From NCBI RefSeq assembly GCF_017743935.1, contig NZ_JAGHRE010000006.1, positions 62,001-126,000 of the forward strand: a stretch of 64,000 nt of DNA. Direction: 5' to 3'. Of the stretch, positions 37,501 through 38,489 are shown piece by piece (positions within the stretch are counted from its first letter, which is position 1; the number at the start of each line of letters is the position of its first letter). The notes beneath the pieces were generated by a model that was not told where the DNA came from, did no database searches, and saw only the letters and a list, made by a program, of their open reading frames with translations. A program made the translations under genes and the position numbers. This stretch comes from Tropicibacter sp. R16_0. GTDB lineage: Bacteria > Pseudomonadota > Alphaproteobacteria > Rhodobacterales > Rhodobacteraceae.

Positions 37501-38175
37501 ATCAGCAGTGCCACCCTCGACACCCTCTGCTCCAGAGAACGTGACATCGACCACGTTGTCGTTGACACCACCTGCCCCGACGCCGTTTAGCTCGAATGCT
37601 CCATCAAATGAGCCGGTCATGGCAAACACGTCACCAGAGCCGTTGCCCATTGTCGCAGTAATCGTTGGCTCGAACGCTCCAGACAGGACCGTGTTGATAG
37701 ACGTCGAATCGATTTCTATGCGATCACTGCCTTCACCTGTCTCTATTGTCAGATCCAGGCTCAGAATTGACTCGGTCGGCGCATCTGTTGCCTCAAACCG
37801 AACGGTATCAGCGCCTCCTCCAGTCACTAGGCTGACGGTATTGTTGGGGCCGAGTTCCCCCTGGGTCAGCAATGTTTCGCTGTCGTCACTTTCAATGCGC
37901 AGGATCTGAATGACTGCAACATCGGGAGTCAAATCATCGTTGTCGGTATCATCTGACGCGATACGAACGGTGATTTCTTCGTCCGCAGATGTGGCAGTAT
38001 AATTCAGGGCCAGATCAGCAGCCAACAGAATGCGAGGCTCCATTGGCTCCAGAGCTGCGCGGGATGTATTTTCAACCGACCGCCTGAACATTCGATACAA
38101 TGCTCTTCGAAACCTCCGGGACGGGGATGTATCGAAGACTGCACGTTCTTCACGCGTCGCAAACGGATAGGCCAT
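7588..38175 (-). CDS. giant LEPR-XLL surface protein, 10,195 residues
   Basis: One open frame of 30.6 kb with no interruption; mass near 1 MDa. Approximate order: Arg-rich N-terminus with 'LEPMEPRILLAAD' (42-54); RTX-like Gly/Asp repeats mixed with FliD-like modules (about 330-1540); beta-rich adhesin-like arrays with Gly/Ala-rich hydrophobic blocks (about 1700-4900); a cadherin-like domain (about 4945-5045) and a matrixin-like protease (HEMGHVLGLEH at 5160-5170); more arrays and FHA-like strands (5200-8900); RTX-like repeats (about 9035-9980); and a Gly-Asn tail ending RKK. There is no ordinary signal peptide. Proteins of this kind are thought to be surface or matrix adhesins. Acidic composition (Asp, Glu) and Gly-Asp repeats fit calcium-dependent folding outside the cell. 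The start ATG has GGGGTGAT just upstream. Export is probably through the genes that follow it; this is inference. Confidence 0.95.
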   Translation of the reverse strand: MAYPFATREERAVFDTSPSRRFRRALYRMFRRSVENTSRAALEPMEPRILLAADLALNYTATSADEEITVRIASDDTDNDDLTPDVAVIQILRIESDDSETLLTQGELGPNNTVSLVTGGGADTVRFEATDAPTESILSLDLTIETGEGSDRIEIDSTSINTVLSGAFEPTITATMGNGSGDVFAMTGSFDGAFELNGVGAGGVNDNVVDVTFSGAEGVEGGTADDVFTFSAAADFSLGIDAGDGDDMVIAPASDRSTVEVTGEGAVSIFDGDRTTSKLLLANVTQVERLEGGAGYATLDMSGFTSVSVDLTQNTADIDPGAGDGSEFEVFKFDAVLGTSGADTLIGDALDNTLVSGGGDDSLSGGAGRDTYEFGATVGAVTIQENDAALQGEIDTIDLSSAGFGVRLTMADSGTLVFDEVTVSGTTVTSQANGFGLTTIGVENILVNAAQENVLDYSAFTTGVSVSLGQEIAEGLGTVRGFDHVIGSSTAANEIYGDSGANFLIGGSASDTLGSGGGTDTLMGGGEIDRLVERSDASMILTDTQITIGSTVSTLSSIETAELIGGLSENVLSASAFTLGGVTLDGGFNVYLDQLNGGSGLGTTDEDTINLATAFDTPLTSLNQGRGVDIQTGTDFTIQLATGGSDEFAVDLDGATTVAEVFTKIREAAASENFDSRFRVELNANGTGISFADSTGATLTRDMTVVAGSSRAAYDLGLIPDPSVVSVNIPVLDDGSFSPGLVGDEISRVDADVTITLSDGTVFDVNLSSEATVRELMTTISDLSNDLEMELRSDGRGFVLTDNSGGLGSFTVANANNSTAGTVLGIAGTGAAGVLTGTQIVEAGSELDGRSDDDTLLGTRMADVLIGGGGSDSIVGDMGDDTVLALRDQDIVLSDSSMTVASVGENDSLSGIVAANLTGGDSDNEFDASMFSGSVTMDGGIGDDTLIGGSGNDQFTGNRGIDSIVGGVGDDTLVELGNSRFMLDDTSIDQGEGATETATFSIPASVVGGFYTISFGSDVSRDIAWDADSATIKASLYGLSDGLLNDQTIDVVDGASAGTFTITFIGDLAGKDITQAITVDGSRLQEAASTGVTVNVTTVDGAESPNILSSIEFADLTGGSGANTFDASGFSGAVKITANEGNDVVIGTSNADTILGGAGFDRITGAGGNDSLDGGSDYDVLIEQGNQTTITLTDSTLTRGSEVDNLSGFETAELTGGNAAQTITASGFSGAGTAATTELRFLNYDPANGFGGVTFAEGELTSLNGQEATTLLNTLFGQNGLLAVQGATAALSADIRVTRSDGVDVDIDLSSAVTLQDVLTLLSADAQLSAALSSDGLAIELTDSSGGNGAFSVAALNGSLAADTLGILNVGVGVEANVLRGNNLADGASDVRITTTDGRRIDIDFGALGAKATIQDVLDAISAADANLSASFSAGSIVVTDSSNGSGTLTLTSLNKVDVPNEPDSRVDTAADLGFEASNTGTVVGATRVLTGSPLAVGFVTIDGAAGSDTITGTSGRDLLSGGEGADSIIGGLGTDTIVEDRSAESTAKSMTLTNSRLTIGSEGVDSLTGIEQAWLIGTQAAEAIDASAFSSGLVVLETGGGGDTLSGGTVENVYRIDTSNISRNTLTPPVNVNAGTVDKDEVQIVLSSGDVSQSDLTGWVSVSGTVSTTLTPDEDSDNKIILTSDLTNVNGDITLAAESIDTRGYDITTAGSNPGDIKIKAETKKTDVGAISMKSDFSGPRRVTIGDGTILDASSSVGGVAGGAITIEAIDDLADFTAFGFANVDINKTEIDIGAATIKGGRVEIRSEAETIHLSTNSSSVASRLMSWLEGLSAWVGVHVSLPEASINLNAGDSPTGDLVIEAESVDITSSAGGIVKSAPYSYLFGVAVGVLDSKSTLDVGQVKITSTNDTILRSTVDNIADIVADVGPFDFAFASEKAKRQAYALAISRVNSVNHVHVGSDAQITSTQGSVIVQADTEDRNRTLARSTTGADGKIGIAIAITVETGNTEAYVDGTVSAAQNVIVRATQQRQAVSASNFFVFPGIANGTAANSGVGTNSTGSLEADIRGSAINAGTTGLYLLVGVIQNARGKHWDTFEARGEESQRASWQFSGALSIEVDSNTVKARIGNPNDAFVTDVEAGGDITVLAQVEARPDVTAGASATAEDVSDGNTVRSISGRQVKGDVDTGVSIAVYVGSYNNQTTAFIDDASVDAGGTLSVNALSLNQITPSDLYGANLVKTFAERTPDYQSGSAGEVTLKEDDVVKVSENHAAGGEVGTTYEYVGATGVMRKLDEEDYSDKTNWRVVNLKEAGSSAAFSQLMTYLDDNLGLDNNLVDAWSQATAQGQKETAVAIATGLFLTNHSATAEIRSGARINQDTASIARSGTQNVNVFARTVNDLVQLGGNFTIPNPNILLRSGTSINSWGFQNPAREFTLLGTGSSDTETAVGIAALVNNLRDQATAGIADGAVVFADTLDVEAENDGVQVVVAASGGASKEASGNGVVLAHILSNDAIAYVEDNANVTVTGAAEVKASDTTKIWNVAGSLAMSRRTGIGGSFALNFIDRDVDARIGAAWDEATPSGTGAFSAGGQVTVEGKVAGNIRSISVAGATPTFPTPDAPDDDEPEETRVSFAVSLALNSVTDDSRAYLRNVDLSASDVVVDSIFTPDVLAVSVGGALAKGEGSAVGIAGAFAVNLLNDQILAFAVDSKNTRGISTTNNFTVRATDDARVTAGAGALAVSWGGGSTDNGSNTSFSLGISLAINAIGTIGDGSGGAVQTTWIDAEALDKHDVKAWVQDAALNVGGALTVKGSVGANSEVLAVSVAGALARQSAGTAVSTGASTSIAVAGGFAINIITRDIDGFIDNSTVVTPVLQNGGALNVQALDLSSSVAAWGFGAAVAYADAFGNPSSNTVGVAIGIGIGLNDVRQTLDARIKNTTVDVKGSPTVEARASTNALSVGVGIAIGLAFGKGGTAAVTGAGSAAVNRVINTSTASIQRGSARTETVAATGTVTVKAIEESNLTAVAAALGVSAASGKGAFALSVGASVTINELGELGGSDKRAGVEAFISGMPVTGGTGINVLATASSELTGVAISVAASGAKSSNGTAVTLTGAGAGVYNTVRMDIEAEVRDDAALQTTDASAPVTVRARDWIETDADAGGLAFAIALTGNGGSGSLAVGAGVAETNFDATVIALVDNSTVHSTGDITVEAVSTTEDNPGSDDKYDTVAFSGALGVAKGSALSGGLAFAGAFATAKIDVRISAKITNSTAVRDNNGDNVDDVAIHSDGAVNLIAKDQGRVRTDGGGVAIFAAVGAGGGNSASLGFAVGWSLSRTDVGYGSGHSTTASIEGSNVVGDSVSLTSESEFYADTLSIGGALGVGGFGNSSVAFAFGGAGAVSINRSKINTTAQITGSGTISATSGTASITARDMSRMNADAGGVAIAIAVATQSGGGAGAISIGVGVAENTVENNTTAKISAATVTASGDVSVVAQAGKSDQTRFKAWSLAGAGSGGVSTSEGVFTGAFAGAFAVSNNVVTQNTSASIVSAANVTSTGGAVNVLSRDYTSLDTDAGGYGVSLALALSGASLATVGASIGAAFAKNDLGGLNTANIDGSEVEGSSGVTVDALTTGQETKSKTIGTNANSATLDTLQSSGHGFKTGDQVVYRQADGQAAIGGLVDGEKYIVYKNGDNSIKLLKTVPGGVVFENETSPATQDVVFNSEKNTIKAKNSSGGIDGFFDDLTVGSRVRLSGGTTGTYLVTDISDDGSEITVSASTPVLADATITTKVFFRDANIVDITDGATSAAHKLVVIEKTNAKALGLAVAIAGSSQSTFALGISGAGSEARNLSDMQTESFIRGGRSAAPGVDVEAVSGSVTVSATEEGIHLTDSGGYSIAAGISLDGAGIGVAVGGSVSENKIGDSSTEREFTAANLSSDNYSLNVSDHGLNTGDRVRFTNLDLASNKADLGGLDSGQDYYAIRVNDNTVKLARSKSDAELGSLNDNSNAILLSDTGIDGSTKYALETGGSVIRAFIEDADVTANQDVSVAAKNAMGVDSFTLVGGLGGSGGSGFALGLTFVGAGSLNTVAVDALAAIGGGSNVIATSGAVTVSAEDDSTIVSDSGGFAISVGIATGGVGVGISVGFALSENTVGNHTVAVVENAVVSAGTDVNVTADSASDIKSFSFGGAGALAVGSDGGGGVAGAGAGSANTVTSVVTAQIDNAQTDGSSGHAITAGQNITVSAQDQSRIESKAHGGAVAAGFGKVGVAVAIAGVNSDNIIKNRVSAEVLDSTLDASSGQITVSASTPSGMFIDSEAIAVSVGVAAGKGGVSFSGGGAYADNEVANSVVSRIVNTSSASTGGILGNAAADILASSGIAVTARDESTITSDTDSIAVAAAGGKFGFSASVGLTENINDIKTSVTSYFEGDARVTLGGMEVTADGAGFIYTKGLATSVAVAVALFGGGVAVAGAKATATVAGSVQATIAANSRIDLDHASSGDLTVAAFTSAEVEARSTGVSVAAGTLAAVAVGTSKAESTLTRTVNASMAGVVLDASDVTVSGELDGTLKTKSFALAGGLALLSVNVAGSDAITTATPTVTADLSGQVGSDLAPIDGNVIVRAGSILAANAESFGGAFTLLGVSVSSSTAKITQSPTIRASIGGTSSKKATIDATGGVVLAGLSNWRQDGLNFAQAEVKSEAVSDAPSGGLFAFNPLGGDDPDGAVATVSVTPTVDADLEEHADIDVSGDLDVLALSAANIKSDAESDVVALIGVGDAVSEAVASGSMTAQVSATDVLVGSDLRVIGGATHKANAVADAFALSLGTTRGKANGYTRPTITAKLGGTADVDVDGDVALLSIAEETATADAKSWGIASKEPQDYEDEANHNAGLDAGAQLNVGGSAIVATPNKLDVLPFLTSDNNLNTTPTTIDAVITRMETIITNTGPELSTPAALTVQDGQTAVRDFASDVTDTDGDTDFVYSVTGGADAGAFEFVGSTLTLLTPADLNNPGDAGNTGVYDVTVSVADLNGGIVEKTLTVSIVSTTALLDGEIGFVSSVVLTDEELQTIAAAAKDRWRNSGLSAEQELLLDGMDVQVVDQPGQILALASQQRIQVDPTAASAGWFIDLTPDEDEEYEGSGNELTASVGLPKSRIDLLTVLMHEMGHVLGLEHSEGDDLMGEGIARGERLLPAIGLAAGAVSNPNEIHTAVANVAFQGAGGSTVIGGEEDKSDQAASIGLSMIKELNAVSQSNVNLSFGAGSLLSVGEQNANGDLYIGVLNRHTARAEGGGVSIGVASVGVIDANARVGGTVNISFDGTISYPKGLTLEVANVGSASAKGAALTVGGIAGFGVSSNAVVNPTVNVFVNNNSVITTGGDFTLRTLSTANATAVSTGIAGSYAASIGVALANAEVAPTITTYVGENARINAAGNITIETLHNVGRDFTPNGGGAYATAESSSGALFGAGSGADADARAAAVVSAEIRSGAILDAGGNIVVRAVSDNTAEADAFGLAIGGVAIGASLADARSEGITTASVDGTLLAGGNATVEAISLDTARTDVTAAAGGIVSGSGADGDARATPTTSAYIAANRTANVTGALTVSANATPQALSDVGGFAIGGVTVGVQKSYARTGANVDAFVGSGAQLTVGSLNVQGILSKPTSGRSAQAFASGVAGGLVGINGTNVDTLTDSVVDAYISDNVQIGSAGGVNVSAFSTSTSFAEATGIAIGLLAAGANPADAVSSITTNASIATGVVINAGGALAVEATASDEVRARARSGSGGIIAGAAADAETRSTGQTRATLSAASVVAGGLTLRSTHDADFDGQADSTSAALAGKSGAYATNTSNTTVATTVAANTIVLSTGDIVIEAINRSDKNQIGGGYNVQSGSGGVIDLPATRSTSTVLKDTEVVIGAGAVLTLAGSSVAPGSVRIASTNAVTARDRAKLDSGGAIAIAKATSVVQAGTTADAMDADITIGAGALIDSTGNVIIAAHTTTDVSSSANSKTYGLAGAAQGASVSRVEADHLITVNGEVRSDEKVTVSAGRSASGTANSLIATARTDLWNKTAFPVQTDPDADAYTNTVNKVLVSGTGALRSVGDVEVEAVAGTLNPFGQGVGKDLYRQLGEDIVNGLGSLVGAEEVSFDIKDGSSNKSSVAEVQNDGVLAAGIQNTQFITIDEFVGIPTNSGFQPPKTFDPSSAIDFDTNTITFAGGVPNGVTEGAEVVYRTNGGDPLETTSQGFLVDGSVYFAVNVDTVAGTLQLAKENSDPSVSTPEVLDLISTGFTGNSHSVGLFTLQNGDPYPFQIANDPNSGLPLISEGVDIPRLERQNVGANLAARVAELRSQLTSNAGDPVVSASLEQQISNLERQAQSLGLLGSDGAILEGLDVAVIVIDSITARVGNVVVKADEFYGSGNISAPGDAEISVVNDSPYYLQIGDLTIPTEEGGKLFFNGVSVTSNAEINQINNSRTASFGTIETDATSATPSISVISTFEPAFAAQSEFANALPPSINIAGTIDVLTGDLFLTNLEGSIYVTGELIAANIDINAGQDFVLTETGVTHIGGDPRGQWFTEWNAAETDALGDLSANRAVNVATPTVSGTKSGGSISAGGNVFINAEFLNINGTIQSGRPDRTLTLGTSLNATIASAQSTYDSAANKARFRYTDLVLEPTLDEDGVLRLDAGSLVDDTTITAVWDAQEREIVVNNVALSGGYISLFGHMLSTGDSNGANNQGTIRAVDGFGRISIDNQTNYAMRLNNLDTGGADGIEGEIVIQDVSKLDAGGAPTKTTFTRIGNTIFKRVEADGHTTTTQTSGRSTTYDISDGQIYRWNRGQDRTVTTTKSWERSTYLGFINTPPSGNPDNISVSPSDPRPLSPDGEIVATIADIRSNDSRGDDLTAVPAGYEFGYTASVDSPERQIGNYTTKKTTGWWVFSKTTYTYYFVFQSGYSDYFRHSVKADYDVNIEFSGYETGDINVTSGGDIRIASNITNASGDVSLTSTAGEIEQINEAALITARNLTTNAANGVGNERPLNVSFTGSTLSATVGSGDINFVSNTKVDVERAVASNGDVFITAEGDVNFIGNESLGNVVKGGRVEIVSNSGRIGTVGNRLLIDTGEDFQADDGLVAIASGGVHVEEIDGDLGLITVRAGGDVTIVSDGGIRDQNSAQQRDERAISTLTDLWNDMDLLDVVADEFSVSGQNTIIAYEASKNFAYSRYWSEARNLRQAQASYEFAVADIQGDTVDLGLEHNLSSGEAVRVALSGGEGTVGLNADTVYYVVVQNDTTIGFASTRSAALSGTADVALAPSGTDAVTKFRMGVGLFTPAPETLDTSAEQIDLGYEHGFVTGEAVTYRLASGPAGVSGVQDGTDYYVHVVNSTTISLADTRADALAGTNLVDLGTNARRSIDITNVSAAIDNAEFTPYAISEANVLGDGETFVFAGGHKLQDGDRLRYDDVAGSSPVGDLSDATTYYVHVIDDVSFKLTASRADALNGNNFVAAVTTAVDDPTTTGGTLTRIDSTLSFSSAHQLLSGDAVIYSGGGAPDFGLVEGETYYVHRVTDQIIKLATSSDDAVAGIGFIALDSSGLTPSGSPQFTILSEHQIARYSTDVFDQGSYEFSADKVQQLLDAGLTTAEIDALEAQEASELADIETELALSADDQLYNPDYSFVLASNDPLRQNLTEGATWTDSELKNSITKSIVLKTVTDTTAAEEEPNVIGQSISLVAQDGNVGISEGEVVIDLTNIGTISEAGKIALASAERDDLTFLDINGNELSNDSVVPAVTLVVSLREDVDIELKGGTVTVDATDKVFLGSEVDINVESVVAGEALRIKGDGAIYAVGTGLVQGDGIILEAADGNNIGTVSDALKTNLVGTGLLTARADNIWLTETTGDMRLDFVFAKNSATLTALSGSILDGLDDAVLNIQTPVLHLSASDRIGAQNGAADGFLETLVSDSLSATAGSHISIANLTEAQLLDQITSETGNVNLVVTGNARLGLITAMFGVVTVSASGAIIDVNGSLSNIDASGAALHATHIGENSNALNTQLGNLEAEARTGGIWIANVGNLRIGGSSAILNGLLAVEEVDVASIGNITVDETVEVTGTDAPILLHASGTLALSALSRILTVEGGIDLEAGLDIAVGAGALVTVNNGARGVRMTADAQRNQVGYPTSDGQGAISMVDGSVVDAAAGLIEVLAPQNVTVSLLRTTGDVSVVSDTGSILDADVDGGTDIEATNLTLSAGNSIGTAANPLEIDSNTGSAYLNLIEATNNVYLVEVSGPLRPGTVTAQNGVASVQVRDNAGTGDDLLLDPATRIQAGTDIFVVAGDDLALADGGRLDAGVSVFVGADLPSEDADPGNGATVLLAGSIAAPVISVQTGDDEDSITLDSPEFTGAATVYGGASNDVITVLRLQTQQTGDSLRVEGQAGDDEVFVTISDQGSNYLIDVVSDGVATSDLLTIYGLDLVDAGDNFLLRAAEDTVPNGTAFAAALRANDNVERVNYGKALDHLVLETLDGDDTVTVDDNWTETTIRLGEGSDTSQVGQIFKSERDAAANVAATDEFETIATTRGFLSNGISFATVIEGEKGEDVFVVFRNTAELTLRGGDDDDLFVVRSFAEEGSFESDVDAGEGFDTVEYVSNATVNVNGGAGIDTLRLIGTEFSDEYLITATKVTGAGREITYDEIEILEVDGAEGDDTFFVTSTGTSVTETRLYGGLGSDNFEIGGDYAGVEGADKQMFQGEGPHTVAAIQGRLILDGFGGDGSITGLGEPVMLPGETSDLASTGSVLSFDGSLSVVFDAMTVPASELYDYINATDGVDEISDLVGLTIEISAGPGLRRFWRIAEISEDSGIASLVLERPSGTEANSELPDATSSYAITRASANFFVDEAFTVDRLTIFDDGNSLNSTGGLRSASTSDMINVYGLGMGAEGIDYGSLEAVEVLLGSGDDTFDVATTQDGSITAVHGGGGNDQITITDRGTTEQKFDRFGQLVATLAAPLVVFGDTTASGERYSDESTAINPGFGRAGVQAGNDTIVANGPTDTLIVYGGAGNDSIVGGISGDKLAGGSGDDTLVGNGGVDILYGDNGINLDLEARIATITWENEGQTEVAGDDLSQAGSDELFGNVGKDFIFGDFGEIVQGPGVDPLLSNDQVQIARTQNVDVSGDDTVFAGSDDDVVFGGGGGDQLVSVSGQNIFIGDGGQVAFNPTETVVQTLDGVIGGNDTVLGGINGDTVLGGAGGDQLITSDGDDLNLGDLGIVTISASSVSVSSQHNDVSGNDTIVSGNDRDINIGGTGTDFISSGDQDDIDLGDHGTVLVTASGVVIETALPGIGDGDELISGDGADVQIGGFGADTIFGGQGDDLALGDAARVQLLGNVLVLAETIETTFAFDDRIFGQSGDDIVVGGSGNDSLDGGFDRDLVLGDNVSLDRRGDLGSSVWARFRTLSDGEIYDPTIAPGRDGEVKITETNQADPAWSVPGEPSWATFLGEGVGGIGIEFLDVDAGNDQIAGGGHNDVIFGQLGNDTIQGDGSIGDVLVDAYRAEDGTLVVVASSEASTDGDDYIEGNSGSDVIFGNLGQDDIVGGTSSLFGITESSRRGDGSDLIFGGAGTRIGRNDFGDETLLADGASLFNDDPLGEIHARDADTILGDNGNIYRLQAADGTPLSFAYDSYTGVSGLKIAVRATELLDYTAGGADFDPVRAAADQGAADEIHGEGGDDFAYGMTGNDILFGDAQNDDLIGGWGHDWISGGTGQDGVLGDDGRIFTSRNLVGLGETLYGVDPLTATDVSISIQGQIGGVTIYEDGELLKSVNLTPFNPDDPVGDQPLWASDPDFADDVIYGGLGNDFLHGGAGDDAISGAEALPLMGAAVNGVLYLSGFDLPGNAGGMLGFDTDPDRPLKFAAYDLNAAQARISYSVDGIDVPFLLDFAPFDGGPQGIPVDGETGAPTDGDDRIFGDLGNDWIVGGTGRDYMMGGYGLDLINADDDPRTNDAEDTDGSYADWVFGGAGRDILIANQKGDRLFDHTGNFDTFIVPFNQQGAPTINRLLSPASIQFWYDLSKASGADQTRAGDEGTDPARNGEPAGEIGMVLQQDDDWQRNTGGPDKPRPGSNPVAIQATISEIRLARSLDLITLDQGSLPDSIEETTRIRSDAFTVMEDDGSIAPVWEVLPDGTQLAPGTFAIGAASTINSGNGNGNGNGNGRKK
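7600..7632 (-). repeat. hexanucleotide repeat coding a Gly-Asn tail
   Basis: Inside the giant gene, the coding strand has an alternating Gly-Asn run (residues about 10182-10192), written mostly with a repeated GGAAAC unit, just before the final Arg-Lys-Lys and the stop. A perfect or near-perfect 6-base repeat can gain or lose units in frame, so tail length may vary between strains. It may serve as a flexible linker to the basic end. Confidence 0.85.
8150..11110 (-). repeat. C-terminal RTX-type (hemolysin calcium-binding) repeat region
   Basis: The giant protein's residues about 9020-10010 contain many copies of the nonapeptide pattern GGxGxDxxx and relatives (for example 'GGAGNDSIVGG', 'GGSGDDTLVG', 'GGTGRDYMMGG'). 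The family is known to bind calcium and fold as a beta-roll after secretion. The repeats are interleaved with 'GDxGxI/V' spacers rather than forming one continuous block. No typical type I signal was recognised after them: the end is a linker, a conserved-looking stretch and the Gly-Asn tail. Confidence 0.85.
15440..16450 (-). repeat. four tandem copies of a ~60-residue 'HGxxTGDxVxY...YYVHxV' module
   Basis: Four imperfect copies lie at about residues 7242-7308, 7330-7392, 7430-7495 and 7518-7578 of the giant protein. Each starts with a His-rich turn ('EHNLSSGEAV', 'EHGFVTGEAV', 'GHKLQDGDRL', 'AHQLLSGDAV'). Each continues to 'YYVHV' or similar, and most end in an 'A.TRADALAGT'-like segment. 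Two more distant copies occur at nucleotides about 27070-27230 and 26140-26345. The module is a recurrent unit of giant bacterial surface proteins; I know no firm function for it. Confidence 0.8.
22600..23020 (-). other. matrixin-like zinc protease domain within the giant protein
   Basis: The coding strand over 22666-22698 gives HEMGHVLGLEH (residues 5160-5170), the HExxHxxGxxH zinc signature of metzincins. It is followed closely by 'GDDLMGEGI', which may supply the Met-turn. Upstream are a helical 'AAAKDRWRNSGL' and the conserved-looking 'VDPTAASAGWFIDLTP'. All three zinc histidines and the catalytic Glu are present, so activity is possible. Whether it cuts the giant protein itself or an external target cannot be told. 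Confidence 0.82.
23020..23340 (-). other. cadherin-like domain preceding the protease domain
   Basis: Residues about 4945-5050 of the giant protein carry a single Ig-like fold signature of the cadherin type: 'DVTDTDGDTDFVYSV', 'GAFEFVGSTLTLL', 'DLNNPGDAGNTGVYDVTVSVAD' region and 'KTLTVSIV'. It separates the long Gly/Ala-rich array from the matrixin domain and probably acts as a calcium-stiffened spacer. Confidence 0.7.
33560..37160 (-). repeat. N-terminal RTX-like repeat blocks
   Basis: Short runs of Gly/Asp nonapeptides such as 'GGGDDSLSGGAGRD', 'GGIGDDTLIGGSGND' and 'GGAGFDRITGAGGND' recur about every 100-150 residues. Each is followed by a conserved-looking 'LS.IE.A.LTGG...N..DAS.FSG.V' segment. 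This gives a repeating superunit through residues about 335-1540, interleaved with the FliD-like modules. Confidence 0.75.
33800..36290 (-). other. FliD/flagellin-IN-like modules in the N-terminal part of the giant protein
   Basis: At least four copies, at residues about 628-740, 755-836, 1288-1365 and 1388-1458. Each has a beta strand pair with 'DGTVFDVNLSS', a helix of the type 'TVRELMTTISDLS' or 'TIQDVLDAISAAD', and then 'L.SDGRGFVLTDNSGG.G.F.V' ending in 'LGI'. This pattern is familiar from the flagellar cap protein FliD and flagellin hook-associated segments. They alternate with RTX-like blocks. Confidence 0.65.
38014..38052 (-). other. LEPR-XLL-type N-terminal motif of the giant protein
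   Basis: Residues 42-54 read LEPMEPRILLAAD, a match to the LEPR-XLL motif known from N-termini of very long bacterial proteins. The preceding 40 residues hold about ten arginines, and a short hydrophobic run follows. There is no classical signal peptide, so this segment is the best candidate for the export signal. That role is inference. Confidence 0.85.
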
Positions 38176-38489
38176 TGTTCATCACCCCGGGTCCTAGGTG
38201 CGAAGAAACGCCACACACCTAAAAGTGCACATAAAATTTATGTTATCCGAAGTTCGCCAGAACGAAAAATGAACCACTTCACACGACGTAGAAACATACT
38301 GTTTTCAGATCAAAGGTAATCTACGGATAACAACAAAAAACCGTTAAATTTCAGATGCTTACGCCAATTGAGCCGAAATTGGTTGATCACTGACTCTCAC
38401 AAACAACCGGCCCAAAGCATCAATCATCTTAAGCCAGCATGTGTGTTCGTCAGTGATTCGCAAGTTAATTTGTTGGTCGGAGGCGGCAC
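38176..38489 (-). promoter_or_regulatory. upstream region of the giant gene with a 15-base palindrome
   Basis: This 314-base stretch without a gene is AT-rich over about 38225-38350 and should contain the giant gene's promoter. A perfect odd-length palindrome, ACATAAAATTTATGT, lies at 38229-38243, 54 bases before the start codon; it looks like an operator for a dimeric regulator. A 9-base inverted repeat with wide spacing (38386-38394 and 38449-38457) is also present but weak. No rho-independent terminator for the upstream SapC gene was seen. Confidence 0.5.

Noticed and set aside
7588-38175. Idea that the giant is a standard type I secretion RTX toxin.
   Set aside because: No ABC ATPase or TolC gene is nearby and no clear type I end signal is present; a SecA-like motor is the linked ATPase.
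38386-38457. 9-base inverted repeat (ATCACTGAC and GTCAGTGAT) that might end the SapC gene transcript.
   Set aside because: The arms are 54 bases apart and no T run follows, so it is unlikely to be a terminator.
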